Positions 1-5,430 of a stretch of 5,657 nucleotides of DNA are shown here, in pieces (positions within the stretch are counted from its first letter, which is position 1; each line of letters starts with the position of its first letter). A program made the translations under genes and the position numbers. Source of the DNA: Rhodospirillaceae bacterium (GTDB lineage: Bacteria > Pseudomonadota > Alphaproteobacteria > Rhodospirillales_A > Casp-alpha2); contig DNMS01000126.1 of NCBI GenBank assembly GCA_003488105.1, forward strand, positions 459 to 6,115, written 5' to 3'. A model generated the notes under the pieces. The model was given only the letters and a program-made list of their open reading frames with translations, was not told the DNA's origin and did no database searches.

Positions 1-122
1 TCAGCCTGACCGTGTTCGCGGGGTTTTCCGTGCTTTATCTGGGAGAAAGCTTTTCCTGGATGCACGCGGCGGGCTTCGCCTGCATCGCTTTCGGCGCGTT
101 CCTCGTGTTCCAGGCGAGCTAG
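1..122 (+). CDS. DUF486 (DMT_6) small membrane protein, C-terminal fragment
   Basis: Only the last 39 residues and the TAG stop (120-122) are in the window; the gene starts before base 1. The reading frame gives SLTVFAGFSVLYLGES, then a W-M-H turn and a second hydrophobic stretch ending GAFLVFQAS. This matches the end of the DUF486 family (a four-helix relative of the drug/metabolite transporter superfamily, about 115 residues), whose members end with a TVFAxFSVLYLxE helix followed by a GFxxIxxGAxxVF helix. It would sit in the inner membrane with the last two helices shown here. The substrate of this family is not established, so no transport role is claimed. The gene points towards flgG and is followed by a hairpin-rich gap. 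Confidence 0.8.
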   Translation, partial: SLTVFAGFSVLYLGESFSWMHAAGFACIAFGAFLVFQAS

Positions 123-130
123 GCCGTTGC

Positions 131-173
131 AAAACAAATGACGGCGGGAACCCGCATTCTGGGATTCCCGCCG
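131..173 (-). terminator. Rho-independent terminator for flgG, possibly bidirectional
   Basis: The arm CGGCGGGAA (142-150) pairs perfectly with TTCCCGCCG (165-173). An inner CCC (151-153)/GGG (161-163) pair extends the stem past a single bulged A at 164, leaving a 7-base loop. Read on the - strand the hairpin is followed directly by TCATTTGTTTT, a good U-rich tail, about 155 bases after the flgG stop. On the + strand the tail is only CCGTTTGG, so it would be a weaker stop for the DUF486 gene. The structure is seen directly; termination is inferred. Confidence 0.7.
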
Positions 174-327
174 CCGTTTGGATCGTTCGAAACGAAGCGT
201 TTCGTATATCGGTTTTTTAGGGCCGCCCGAACGGCCTTGTTCTGGTTCCGCGATCTCTGTGCCGCGGTGGTCGTCCGGCAGAGTATGCCGGGGGATGGTT
301 TACCGAAGATTAACGCCTTGGCCGGGA
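174..327. other. Non-coding gap with three small hairpins between flgG and its terminator
   Basis: No convincing gene lies here. Three further inverted repeats are visible: CGAAACG/CGTTTCG with a 3-base loop (188-204), GGCCG/CGGCC with a 6-base loop (221-236), and CCGGCA/TGCCGG with a 5-base loop (275-291). A T6 run (213-218) lies between the first two. With the terminator at 131-173 this makes four stem-loops in about 150 bases of the presumed flgG 3' untranslated region. None of the three has a textbook U-tract immediately after it on either strand. They may stabilise the 3' end of the flgG message, or may be chance in GC-rich DNA. Confidence 0.4.
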
Positions 328-1107
328 TTAGCCGGTTTTGGTCGACATCATCTGGTCGGCGGTCTGAATGACCTTGGAGCTCAGCTCATAAGCCCGCATG
401 GCCTTGACCATGTTGGCGATCTCTTCCACCGGGTTGACGTTCGACGATTCCAGGAAGCCCTGCAGGATGGAGCCGAACCCGGCGGTGCCGGGCGTGCCCA
501 CCAGAGGAGCACCCGACGCCGTGGTTTCCTGGAACATGCTGTCGCCGATGGCGTACAGGCCGCCTTCGTTGGGGAAGCGGACCAGGTTGATCTGACCCAG
601 GTTCTGCGGCTGGGGCTGGCCTTCGAAGGAGGCGTAGACTTCGCCGGAATTGTTGATCGTGACCTCGATGGCGCCCGGCGGGATGGCGATGCCGGCGCCG
701 ACCGTGAGGCCGTCATGGGTGACGATCTGCCCGGCCTGATTCAACTGAAAGGCGCCGGCGCGGGTATAGGCGGTTTCGCCGTTGGCCAGGGTGACCGGCA
801 TATAGCCGGAGCCCTGAATGGCCACGTCGAAGGGGTTGCCCGTCTGCGCTAGGTTGCCCTGTTCGACGACCCGGTAGAAGGACGCCGTATGCACGCCCAG
901 GCCGGCCTTGACGCCGCCCGGCACGATGCCGCTGGCGCGCGAATGCTTGGAATTGGGCCGCTTGTTGTCTTCATAGAGAAGATCGTTGAACGACGCCCGG
1001 CGGCGCTGATAGCCGGTGGTGTTCATGTTCGCCAGGTTGTTGGCGATCACGTCCACGCGTTCCTGCTGCGCCACCATTCCGGTGGCTGCGATATAGAGTG
1101 GATTCAT
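328..1107 (-). CDS. flgG: Flagellar distal rod protein FlgG
   Basis: The 259-residue product has the family's usual length of about 260. FlgG polymerises into the distal rod of the flagellar basal body, linking the proximal rod through the P and L rings to the hook; it has no cleaved signal and is exported by the flagellar type III apparatus. The N-terminus (LYIAATGM, then VIANNLANMNTTGYQRRR and NDLLYE) is the rod-protein coiled segment. The middle shows DVAIQGSGY and AYTRAGAFQLN, and the C-terminus shows GFLESSNVNPVEEIANM and RAYELSSKVIQTADQMM, which separate FlgG from FlgF. GSGYMPV replaces the usual G-x-GYFQV, a minor oddity. The start at 1107 is chosen because it gives the family N-terminus and has AAGGA nine bases upstream; the frame could extend 35 residues further, but that stretch is low-complexity and unlike FlgG. 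No other flagellar gene is visible: the upstream neighbour is divergent and the downstream one convergent, so the gene is transcribed alone. Confidence 0.95.
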   Translation of the reverse strand: MNPLYIAATGMVAQQERVDVIANNLANMNTTGYQRRRASFNDLLYEDNKRPNSKHSRASGIVPGGVKAGLGVHTASFYRVVEQGNLAQTGNPFDVAIQGSGYMPVTLANGETAYTRAGAFQLNQAGQIVTHDGLTVGAGIAIPPGAIEVTINNSGEVYASFEGQPQPQNLGQINLVRFPNEGGLYAIGDSMFQETTASGAPLVGTPGTAGFGSILQGFLESSNVNPVEEIANMVKAMRAYELSSKVIQTADQMMSTKTG

Positions 1108-1116
1108 TTTTCCCGT

Positions 1117-1121
1117 TCCTT
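1117..1121 (-). promoter_or_regulatory. Ribosome binding site fixing the flgG start
   Basis: AAGGA on the - strand, nine bases before the ATG at 1107. It favours this start over the in-frame upstream ATG at 1212. Confidence 0.7.
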
Positions 1122-1173
1122 GTACGTTCGCCTTCGCCGGGGTTGACCCCGATCCAGGTGCTGCTGGGGGTGT

Positions 1174-1189
1174 TTCAATCCCCGTGCCA
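1174..1189 (-). promoter_or_regulatory. Candidate sigma-54 (RpoN) promoter for flgG
   Basis: On the - strand the sequence reads TGGCACG-GGGA-TTGAA, against the RpoN consensus TGGCACG-N4-TTGC(A/T). The -24 element is perfect and the spacing is exact. The only departure in TTGC is A for C at -12 (base 1175). Transcription would begin near base 1163, giving a leader of about 56 bases to the ATG at 1107. Sigma-54 control of rod and hook genes is known in Alphaproteobacteria such as Caulobacter, so the position is sensible. The mismatch is at a well-conserved base, hence moderate confidence. Confidence 0.5.
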
Positions 1190-1227
1190 CATGAAGAATT
1201 GTTTATTTTCAATCGATTAAATGAATT

Positions 1228-1242
1228 TCCCGGGGTCCGGGA
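1228..1242. repeat. Perfect 6-bp dyad, possible operator
   Basis: TCCCGG and CCGGGA are separated by three bases, directly next to the AT-rich block of the divergent intergenic region. The size and place would suit a dimeric repressor controlling the + strand oxidoreductase, but no protein is assigned and a chance dyad is possible in GC-rich DNA. Confidence 0.25.
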
Positions 1243-1402
1243 CGGCAGAAACCGCCCGCAAAGGGGAAATTCTTGCCGGGTCGGGCGGCACTTCAGGGTC
1301 GGGAAGGCCGCCGATCGGGCTTGTCATCGCGCGCCCGGCGCGTCACCTTCCGGTCAATCCCTTCCGGCGCCGCGAAGGCCCGGACAATCGATGAGAATTC
1401 CC

Positions 1403-1410
1403 AAGGAGGA
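1403..1410 (+). promoter_or_regulatory. Strong Shine-Dalgarno for the quinone oxidoreductase
   Basis: AAGGAGGA, a near-perfect anti-16S complement, lies seven bases before the ATG at 1418. It decides this start over the in-frame ATG at 1391, from which it would be inside the coding sequence. Confidence 0.85.
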
Positions 1411-1417
1411 GATATCC

Positions 1418-2416
1418 ATGCGCGCCTATTGGTATGACCGCGCCGGCCCGGCGGCGGACGTCCTGCAGTTCGGCGACCTTCCCGACCCGGAACCGGGCCC
1501 CGGCGAGGTCCGTGTCCGCGTCGCCTATTCCGCCATCAACCCGACGGACGTGAAGCGCCGGGCCTCGGGCCGCGAACTGGCTCAGTTCTCGCCGATCATT
1601 CCCAACAACGACGGCTCGGGCGTCATCGACAAGGTCGGCGAAGGGGTGCATGCCGCCCGCATCGGCCAGAAGGTCTGGATCTTCGGCGCCCAGCACGGCC
1701 GCCCCCAAGGCACGGCGGCGGAATACGTGGTCCTGCCGACGCGCCAGGCGATATCGCTCGCGGGCGACGTATCCTTAAGCCAGGGGGCTTGCGCCGGGGT
1801 GCCGGTGGTGACGGCCTATCACGCGCTGTTCTGCGACGGCGATCTGTCGCGCAAGACCGTTCTGGTGACCGGCGGCACGGGGCGCGTCGGCGCCTATGCG
1901 GTGCAGTTGGGCGTGTGGGGCGGGGCCCGGGTGATCGCGACCTGCGGGTCCGATGAACACTGCGCCGAGGCGCGGGAGCTGGGTGCGGCCGCGGCCCTCA
2001 ATTACAAGGAGCCGGGCCTGAAGGAACGCATTCTCGAAGCCGCCGGCGGCCCCGTCGACCGCATCGTCGAGGTCGCTTTCGGGTCCAACACGGACCTGCT
2101 GCCGGATATTCTGAAACCTAACGGCACCGTCGCGACCTATGCGTCCGACGCCGTGCCGGAGCCTTCGTTCCCCTTCAACAAATGGATGGGCGGCAACGTC
2201 AACATCCGCATGTTCACGATCTATCAGCTCGACCGCTTGACCCAGGATGAAGTGCTGCAGACGGTCAGCCCGTTGATGTCGCCGGACACCCTGGTCCACC
2301 GCATCGGCGAACGTTTCCAGTTCGAGGACATGGTCAAGGCCCATGAGGCGGTCGAGGCGGGCGACGTCCACGGCGTCGCCCAGGTCGTCGTGGGGAAGAC
2401 TCTGGAGCATCAGTGA
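1418..2416 (+). CDS. NADPH:quinone oxidoreductase-type MDR protein (zeta-crystallin-like)
   Basis: The 332-residue product belongs to the zinc-free quinone oxidoreductase branch of the medium-chain dehydrogenase/reductase superfamily, at its usual length. It would be cytoplasmic and use NAD(P)H to reduce quinones or activated enones; the exact substrate cannot be read from sequence. The N-terminal GroES-like catalytic domain includes VRVRVAYSAINPTDVKRR and the NNDGSGVIDKVGEGV segment, without the cysteine cluster that holds structural zinc in alcohol dehydrogenases. The Rossmann domain begins at about residue 148 with VLVTGGTGRVGAYAVQL, the dinucleotide-binding glycine motif, followed by GARVIAT and ELGAAAALNY. 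The C-terminus returns to the catalytic fold with FEDMVKAHEAVEAGDVHGVAQVVV. The start is set by a strong Shine-Dalgarno. The TGA stop overlaps the ATG of the RidA-family gene by one base, so the two are probably co-translated. Confidence 0.88.
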   Translation: MRAYWYDRAGPAADVLQFGDLPDPEPGPGEVRVRVAYSAINPTDVKRRASGRELAQFSPIIPNNDGSGVIDKVGEGVHAARIGQKVWIFGAQHGRPQGTAAEYVVLPTRQAISLAGDVSLSQGACAGVPVVTAYHALFCDGDLSRKTVLVTGGTGRVGAYAVQLGVWGGARVIATCGSDEHCAEARELGAAAALNYKEPGLKERILEAAGGPVDRIVEVAFGSNTDLLPDILKPNGTVATYASDAVPEPSFPFNKWMGGNVNIRMFTIYQLDRLTQDEVLQTVSPLMSPDTLVHRIGERFQFEDMVKAHEAVEAGDVHGVAQVVVGKTLEHQ

Positions 2417-2802
2417 TGAAGATGATCAACCATCAACCGGCGACCGTGCATAAGCCGTTCTCGGCCTATGCCCTGGCGACCGAGGTTCAGGACGCCACGC
2501 GCTGGCTGCATATTTCCGGCCAGGTCGGGGCGGATAGCGACGGCAATCCGGTCGAGGGGATCGAAGGCCAGCTGGAGGCGATATTCTTCAAGCTGGGGGA
2601 AATCCTGAAAGAAGCGGGGATGGACCGCACCAATCTGGTCAAGATCACCATCTTCCTGACCCGGGCCGAGGACGCGGGCGTCATGCGCAAGGTGCGTGAC
2701 CGCTTCATGGCCGGGCATCTTTGCGCGTCGAGCCTGCTGATCGTCGCCGGGCTGTCGTCGCCCAACTGGCTGGCCGAGGTCGAGGCGGTCGCGGCGGCCT
2801 AG
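2416..2802 (+). CDS. RidA/YjgF/UK114-family protein lacking the catalytic arginine
   Basis: The 128-residue product has the RidA-family length and fold signals: a WLHISGQVGAD strand, the GIEGQLEAIFFKLGEILKEAGMDRTNLVKITIFL core, and the AEVEAVA end. Canonical RidA forms a cytoplasmic trimer that hydrolyses reactive enamine/imine intermediates and holds the substrate carboxylate through Arg105 (E. coli). Aligned by eye on the E. coli motif ARSCVEVARL, this protein reads ASSLLIVAGL, putting Ser at position 105. It therefore probably belongs to one of the Rid subgroups without the arginine, which are not expected to be imine deaminases; its true activity is unknown. The ATG at 2416 overlaps the preceding stop (TGATG) and has GGAG eight bases upstream, inside the oxidoreductase gene; a GTG at 2413 is also possible. 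The coupling suggests a shared role with the reductase. Confidence 0.88.
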   Translation: MKMINHQPATVHKPFSAYALATEVQDATRWLHISGQVGADSDGNPVEGIEGQLEAIFFKLGEILKEAGMDRTNLVKITIFLTRAEDAGVMRKVRDRFMAGHLCASSLLIVAGLSSPNWLAEVEAVAAA

Positions 2803-2817
2803 TTTCCCAGGCCGCCG
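2792..2817. terminator. Hairpin at the convergent gene ends, possible shared terminator
   Basis: CGGCGGCCT (2792-2800) pairs perfectly over 9 bp with AGGCCGCCG (2809-2817) around an 8-base loop. The left arm includes the last codons of the RidA-family gene and the T of its TAG stop. It is the only evident structure between the + strand pair and the - strand operon, which ends 12 bases further on. Neither side has a U-tract, so it would be a non-canonical or Rho-assisted terminator. The stem is seen directly; the role is inferred from place. Confidence 0.5.
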
Positions 2818-2828
2818 GACCAAGCTGT

Positions 2829-3533
2829 TTACGGCACGTCGACGACGACCACTTCGGCGTCGGTGTCGGCGTGGATGGTGATGGTTTCCACGTCCGTGAC
2901 CGCCGTGCCCGACCGTTCGGGGGCCGCCACACCATTGATGGTGAGGTCGCCCACGGCGGGCACGATGTAGGCGCTGCGCCCCGGGGCCAGGGTCAAGGTG
3001 GTTTTCTCGCCGGCCTTGAGCGTGCCGCCCAGCACGGCGGCGTCCTGTTGGATCACCAGGGCGTCCGTGTCTTTGTCGGCCGCGCGGCCCGAGGCCAGGA
3101 CCTCCAACCTGCCGCCCCGGCTGTCCTTGGGGAACTTGCGGGCGTCCCAGCGGGGTTGGATGCCCGTCTTATTGGGCTCGATCCAGATCTGGAACAGGGT
3201 CGTCGGCGCGTCCTCGCGGTTGTGTTCCGCGTGCCGGATGCCGGTGCCCGCCGACATCACCTGGACGTCGCCCGCTTCCGTGCGGCCCGTGTTGCCCAGG
3301 TTGTCCTGGTGGGTGATGGCGCCCTTCCGCACATAGGTGATGATTTCCATGTCGCGATGGCCGTGCGGATCGAACCCCCGGCCCGGCTGGACCGTGTCGT
3401 CGTTCCATACCAGAAGCGGGCCCAGGCCCGTGCGCGCGGGATCGTAGTAATTGGCGAAGGAAAAGTGATAGCGGGCGTTCAGCCAATCGTTGGCGAAGCG
3501 GCCCAGGTTTTCCAGGGGGGTCGTGGTGATCAT
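2829..3533 (-). CDS. Pirin-family bicupin (quercetin 2,3-dioxygenase-like)
   Basis: The 234-residue product is a full-length bacterial pirin of the YhhW type. The N-terminal cupin holds WLNARYHFSFANYYDP, VWNDDTVQPGRGFDPHGHRDMEIITYV and GDVQVMSAGTGIRHAEHN. The metal ligands His57, His59, His101 and Glu103 are all present, at the same numbers as in human pirin. Bacterial members such as E. coli YhhW cleave quercetin in vitro; other pirins act as redox or metal-dependent regulators, so the natural role is open. The C-terminal cupin (after FPKDSRGGRLEVLASG) is less conserved, as usual. The start at 3533 is chosen for the AAGGA eight bases upstream and for the family-like MITTTPLENLGRF beginning; the frame extends 20 residues further without family similarity. 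It is the last gene of the - strand operon, 44 bases after the N-acetyltransferase stop. Confidence 0.93.
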   Translation of the reverse strand: MITTTPLENLGRFANDWLNARYHFSFANYYDPARTGLGPLLVWNDDTVQPGRGFDPHGHRDMEIITYVRKGAITHQDNLGNTGRTEAGDVQVMSAGTGIRHAEHNREDAPTTLFQIWIEPNKTGIQPRWDARKFPKDSRGGRLEVLASGRAADKDTDALVIQQDAAVLGGTLKAGEKTTLTLAPGRSAYIVPAVGDLTINGVAAPERSGTAVTDVETITIHADTDAEVVVVDVP

Positions 3534-3541
3534 GACGGTAT

Positions 3542-3546
3542 TCCTT
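3542..3546 (-). promoter_or_regulatory. Ribosome binding site fixing the pirin start
   Basis: AAGGA on the - strand, eight bases before the ATG at 3533. It rules against the longer in-frame start at 3593, which would overlap the end of the preceding gene. Confidence 0.65.
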
Positions 3547-3577
3547 TCATCCTTTAGGCGGCGGTTGCGGGGTCGGA

Positions 3578-4405
3578 TCACGATTTGGCGCAAACGGCGG
3601 CCAGCCGTGCGTCCAGATCGTCCAGACCCGCCAGGTTGAGATTGAAGGTGCCTTCAAGCGCATCGCGAAGGGCGGCGGGGGTATCCAGGCGGTGGCGTTC
3701 GGACGGCCCGACCGTGTGATGAATGCTCAGTTCCATATCGCGCAAAGCATAGCGTCTACCCGCATCCGTCCGGGCGCAGATCAGCGTCGTGACGAAGGGG
3801 GAGGCTGGATGCGTCGCGACGTACCAGTTGCCGACTTCATAGTCGGTGCTGGTCTGCTCGACCTGATCGAAAACATAAAGCGGATGCCACTGGTCCCCGA
3901 TCCGGGCTTCCAGGCGGTGGGAGTCTTCCGTCGGCACCAGGCGGTAGGGGCCATGGGGCGTTTCCTGTGCCGTGCCGGCGGTCAGACGCATCGGCGCGGT
4001 CATGGTCATGCCGCCGAACCCCACGTCGGCGATGTAGGCATCGCCATCCAGGTCGACCCGCAGCACCATATGGCTGCGGGGCGGGGTCGGGCCTGCGGGG
4101 GTATTCCACAGAACCCGGGCGCCCAGGCCCGAGACGCGGAACCCGATGGCGTCGAGCACGTGGCGCAACAGCAGGTTCTGCTCAAAGCAGTAGCCGCCGC
4201 GCCCCTCGGTCACCAATTTCCGCTGCACATCCATGGGGGCCAGGCTGGGGACGCGGCCGGTCAGGGAATCCAGATTCTCGAAGGTGATTGTCGCGGGGTG
4301 ACGGGCCTGAATTTCGGTCAGTGTATCCAGGGTCGGCGCGACCGCGCCGCGATATCCGATCCGCCCCAGATAGGCATCGAGATCGAACGAATGGATGGAC
4401 GTCAT
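3578..4405 (-). CDS. nat: Arylamine N-acetyltransferase
   Basis: The 275-residue product has the standard length for a bacterial NAT. It transfers acetyl groups from acetyl-CoA to arylamines, arylhydrazines and N-hydroxyarylamines in the cytoplasm by a ping-pong mechanism. The Cys-His-Asp catalytic triad is complete: Cys73 in GRGGYCFEQN, His112 in SHMVLRV and Asp127 in IADVGFGG. The N-terminal helical part carries the family's ATITFENLD segment (about 38-46), and FNLNL lies near the end. The start codon overlaps the stop of the upstream GST gene as ATGA (4405-4402), so translation is probably coupled; upstream in-frame starts would run deep into the GST gene and encode proline/arginine-rich shadow sequence. 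The Shine-Dalgarno is weak (GGGAAAAG), consistent with coupling. Its place beside an azoreductase fits removal of the arylamines that azo reduction releases. Confidence 0.95.
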   Translation of the reverse strand: MTSIHSFDLDAYLGRIGYRGAVAPTLDTLTEIQARHPATITFENLDSLTGRVPSLAPMDVQRKLVTEGRGGYCFEQNLLLRHVLDAIGFRVSGLGARVLWNTPAGPTPPRSHMVLRVDLDGDAYIADVGFGGMTMTAPMRLTAGTAQETPHGPYRLVPTEDSHRLEARIGDQWHPLYVFDQVEQTSTDYEVGNWYVATHPASPFVTTLICARTDAGRRYALRDMELSIHHTVGPSERHRLDTPAALRDALEGTFNLNLAGLDDLDARLAAVCAKS

Positions 4406-5397
4406 GACGCTTTTCCCATTTCCGTGCATTGGGACAGATGTCCACGCCCGTGGGGGGCGTCCAGGTCCTGATCGGGGCCGGCGGGGATGATCCCCGTGGG
4501 GTTGAGGGTCTTGTGACTGCCGTAGTAGTGGGCCTTGATCGCCGTCATATCGACGGTCCCCTTGACGCCCGGCCATTGGTAAAGTTCGCGCAGGAAGCCG
4601 GACAGGTTGGGGTAATCGGCGATGCGGCGGATGTTGCACTTGAAGTGGCCGACATAGACCGCATCGAACCGCAGCAACGTGGTGAACAGCCGCCAGTCGG
4701 CTTCCGTGATGCGGCCGCCCGTCAGATAGCGGCTTTCGCCCAGCAGGTCCTCAAGCCAGTCCAGGCTGTCGAACAGGTCCGTGACGGCTTCGCCGTAAGC
4801 GGCTTGCGTGGTCGCGAAACCCGCCCGGTACACGCCGTTGTTCACCGTCCGGTAGACGCGATCGTTGACCAGATCGATCTCGTGGCGCAGGTCGCAAGGG
4901 TAGTAGTTTCCCGGCTTGGCGCCGACGCCGTCGAAGGCCGAATTGAACATGCGGATGATCTCGGCCGATTCATTGCTGACGATCGCCCCTGTCTGCTTGT
5001 CCCACAGCACGGGCACGGTGACCCGGCCCGTATAGTCAGGCTTGGCGGCCGTATAGACCTGATGCAGGAAGCGCGCACCCAGGATCGGGTCCGCGCCGGC
5101 GGCGATTTCCCAGCCGTTTTCCAGCATCAGGGGTTCGACCACGGTCACCGAGATCATGTCCTCCAGGCCCTTGAGGGCGCGAAAGATCAGGGTCCGATGG
5201 GCCCAGGGGCAGGCGGCGGCGACATACAGGTGATATCGCCCAGCCGCCGCCTTGAAGCCGCCATTGCCGGTCGGCCCGGGGCCGCCGTCCGCGGTGACCC
5301 AGTTGCGGAAGGCCGCGTCCTCGCGCTGGAACCGGCCGCCGGTCGCCTTGGTGTCGTACCATTGGTCGCGCCATTCGCCGTTCACAAGCAATCCCAT
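4402..5397 (-). CDS. yqjG: Glutathionyl-hydroquinone reductase (Xi-class GST, YqjG/PcpF type)
   Basis: The 331-residue product matches the GS-HQR family, which is much longer than ordinary GSTs. These cytoplasmic enzymes use glutathione to reduce glutathionyl-hydroquinones to hydroquinone and GSSG. The catalytic Cys63 lies in AAACPWAHRT, the family's CPWA motif, at the same residue number as in E. coli YqjG. The thioredoxin-like domain continues with VTVPVLWD (about 127-133) and SNESAEIIRMFN (141-152). The all-helical domain includes LGESRYLTGGRITEADWRLF, FDAVYVGHFKCN and YPNLSGFLRELYQWPGV, and the end has the typical HKTLNPTGIIPAGP. AAGGAG lies eight bases before the ATG at 5397. It is the second visible gene of the - strand operon, 33 bases after the azoreductase and overlapping nat by four. 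In E. coli, yqjG also lies near a pirin-like gene (yhaK). Confidence 0.94.
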   Translation of the reverse strand: MGLLVNGEWRDQWYDTKATGGRFQREDAAFRNWVTADGGPGPTGNGGFKAAAGRYHLYVAAACPWAHRTLIFRALKGLEDMISVTVVEPLMLENGWEIAAGADPILGARFLHQVYTAAKPDYTGRVTVPVLWDKQTGAIVSNESAEIIRMFNSAFDGVGAKPGNYYPCDLRHEIDLVNDRVYRTVNNGVYRAGFATTQAAYGEAVTDLFDSLDWLEDLLGESRYLTGGRITEADWRLFTTLLRFDAVYVGHFKCNIRRIADYPNLSGFLRELYQWPGVKGTVDMTAIKAHYYGSHKTLNPTGIIPAGPDQDLDAPHGRGHLSQCTEMGKAS

Positions 5398-5405
5398 TGT
5401 CGTAA

Positions 5406-5411
5406 CTCCTT
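5406..5411 (-). promoter_or_regulatory. Ribosome binding site of the GS-hydroquinone reductase
   Basis: AAGGAG on the - strand, eight bases before the ATG at 5397, inside the 33-base gap after the azoreductase stop. Confidence 0.75.
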
Positions 5412-5430
5412 GTCCTGCGTCCGCCGGGGC

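Larger units (their letters stand above)
1108..1417. other. Divergent intergenic region between flgG and the quinone oxidoreductase
   Basis: This 310-base gap must hold the promoters of both divergent transcripts. On the flgG side it has a sigma-54-like site (1174-1189). Just behind that lies an AT-rich block (about 1191-1228), notable in such GC-rich DNA, containing the palindrome AATCGATT (1211-1218). Next comes a perfect dyad TCCCGG-ggt-CCGGGA (1228-1242), and a GC palindrome CGCGCC-c-GGCGCG (1330-1342). I find no convincing sigma-70 -35/-10 pair for the + strand gene. The in-frame extensions of both flanking genes into this gap look non-coding. Confidence 0.5.

Noticed and set aside
178..852. 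A 224-codon + strand frame opposite flgG.
   Set aside because: The - strand is a full-length FlgG; the + frame has no Shine-Dalgarno or domain and starts within the flgG 3' hairpin region.
1108..1212. A 35-residue N-terminal extension of FlgG.
   Set aside because: FlgG proteins start with M-x-x-L-Y-I-A-A-T-G-M and the AAGGA sits directly before the shorter start; the extension also covers the sigma-54-like site.
1330..1342. GC palindrome CGCGCC-c-GGCGCG as a possible operator or terminator.
   Set aside because: Its one-base centre makes a poor hairpin, it has no T-tract, and short GC palindromes are expected by chance at this base composition.
1184..1417. A 78-residue N-terminal extension of the quinone oxidoreductase.
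   Set aside because: It is arginine/proline-rich and without family similarity, while AAGGAGGA is perfectly spaced for the start at 1418.
2721..3557. A 278-codon + strand frame opposite the pirin gene.
   Set aside because: Its glycine/arginine/histidine-rich translation has no recognisable domain, and the opposite strand encodes a complete pirin with all metal ligands.
4406..4639. A 78-residue N-terminal extension of the N-acetyltransferase inside the GST gene.
   Set aside because: The translation is an out-of-frame shadow of GST; the start at 4405 gives the normal NAT length and an ATGA coupling overlap.
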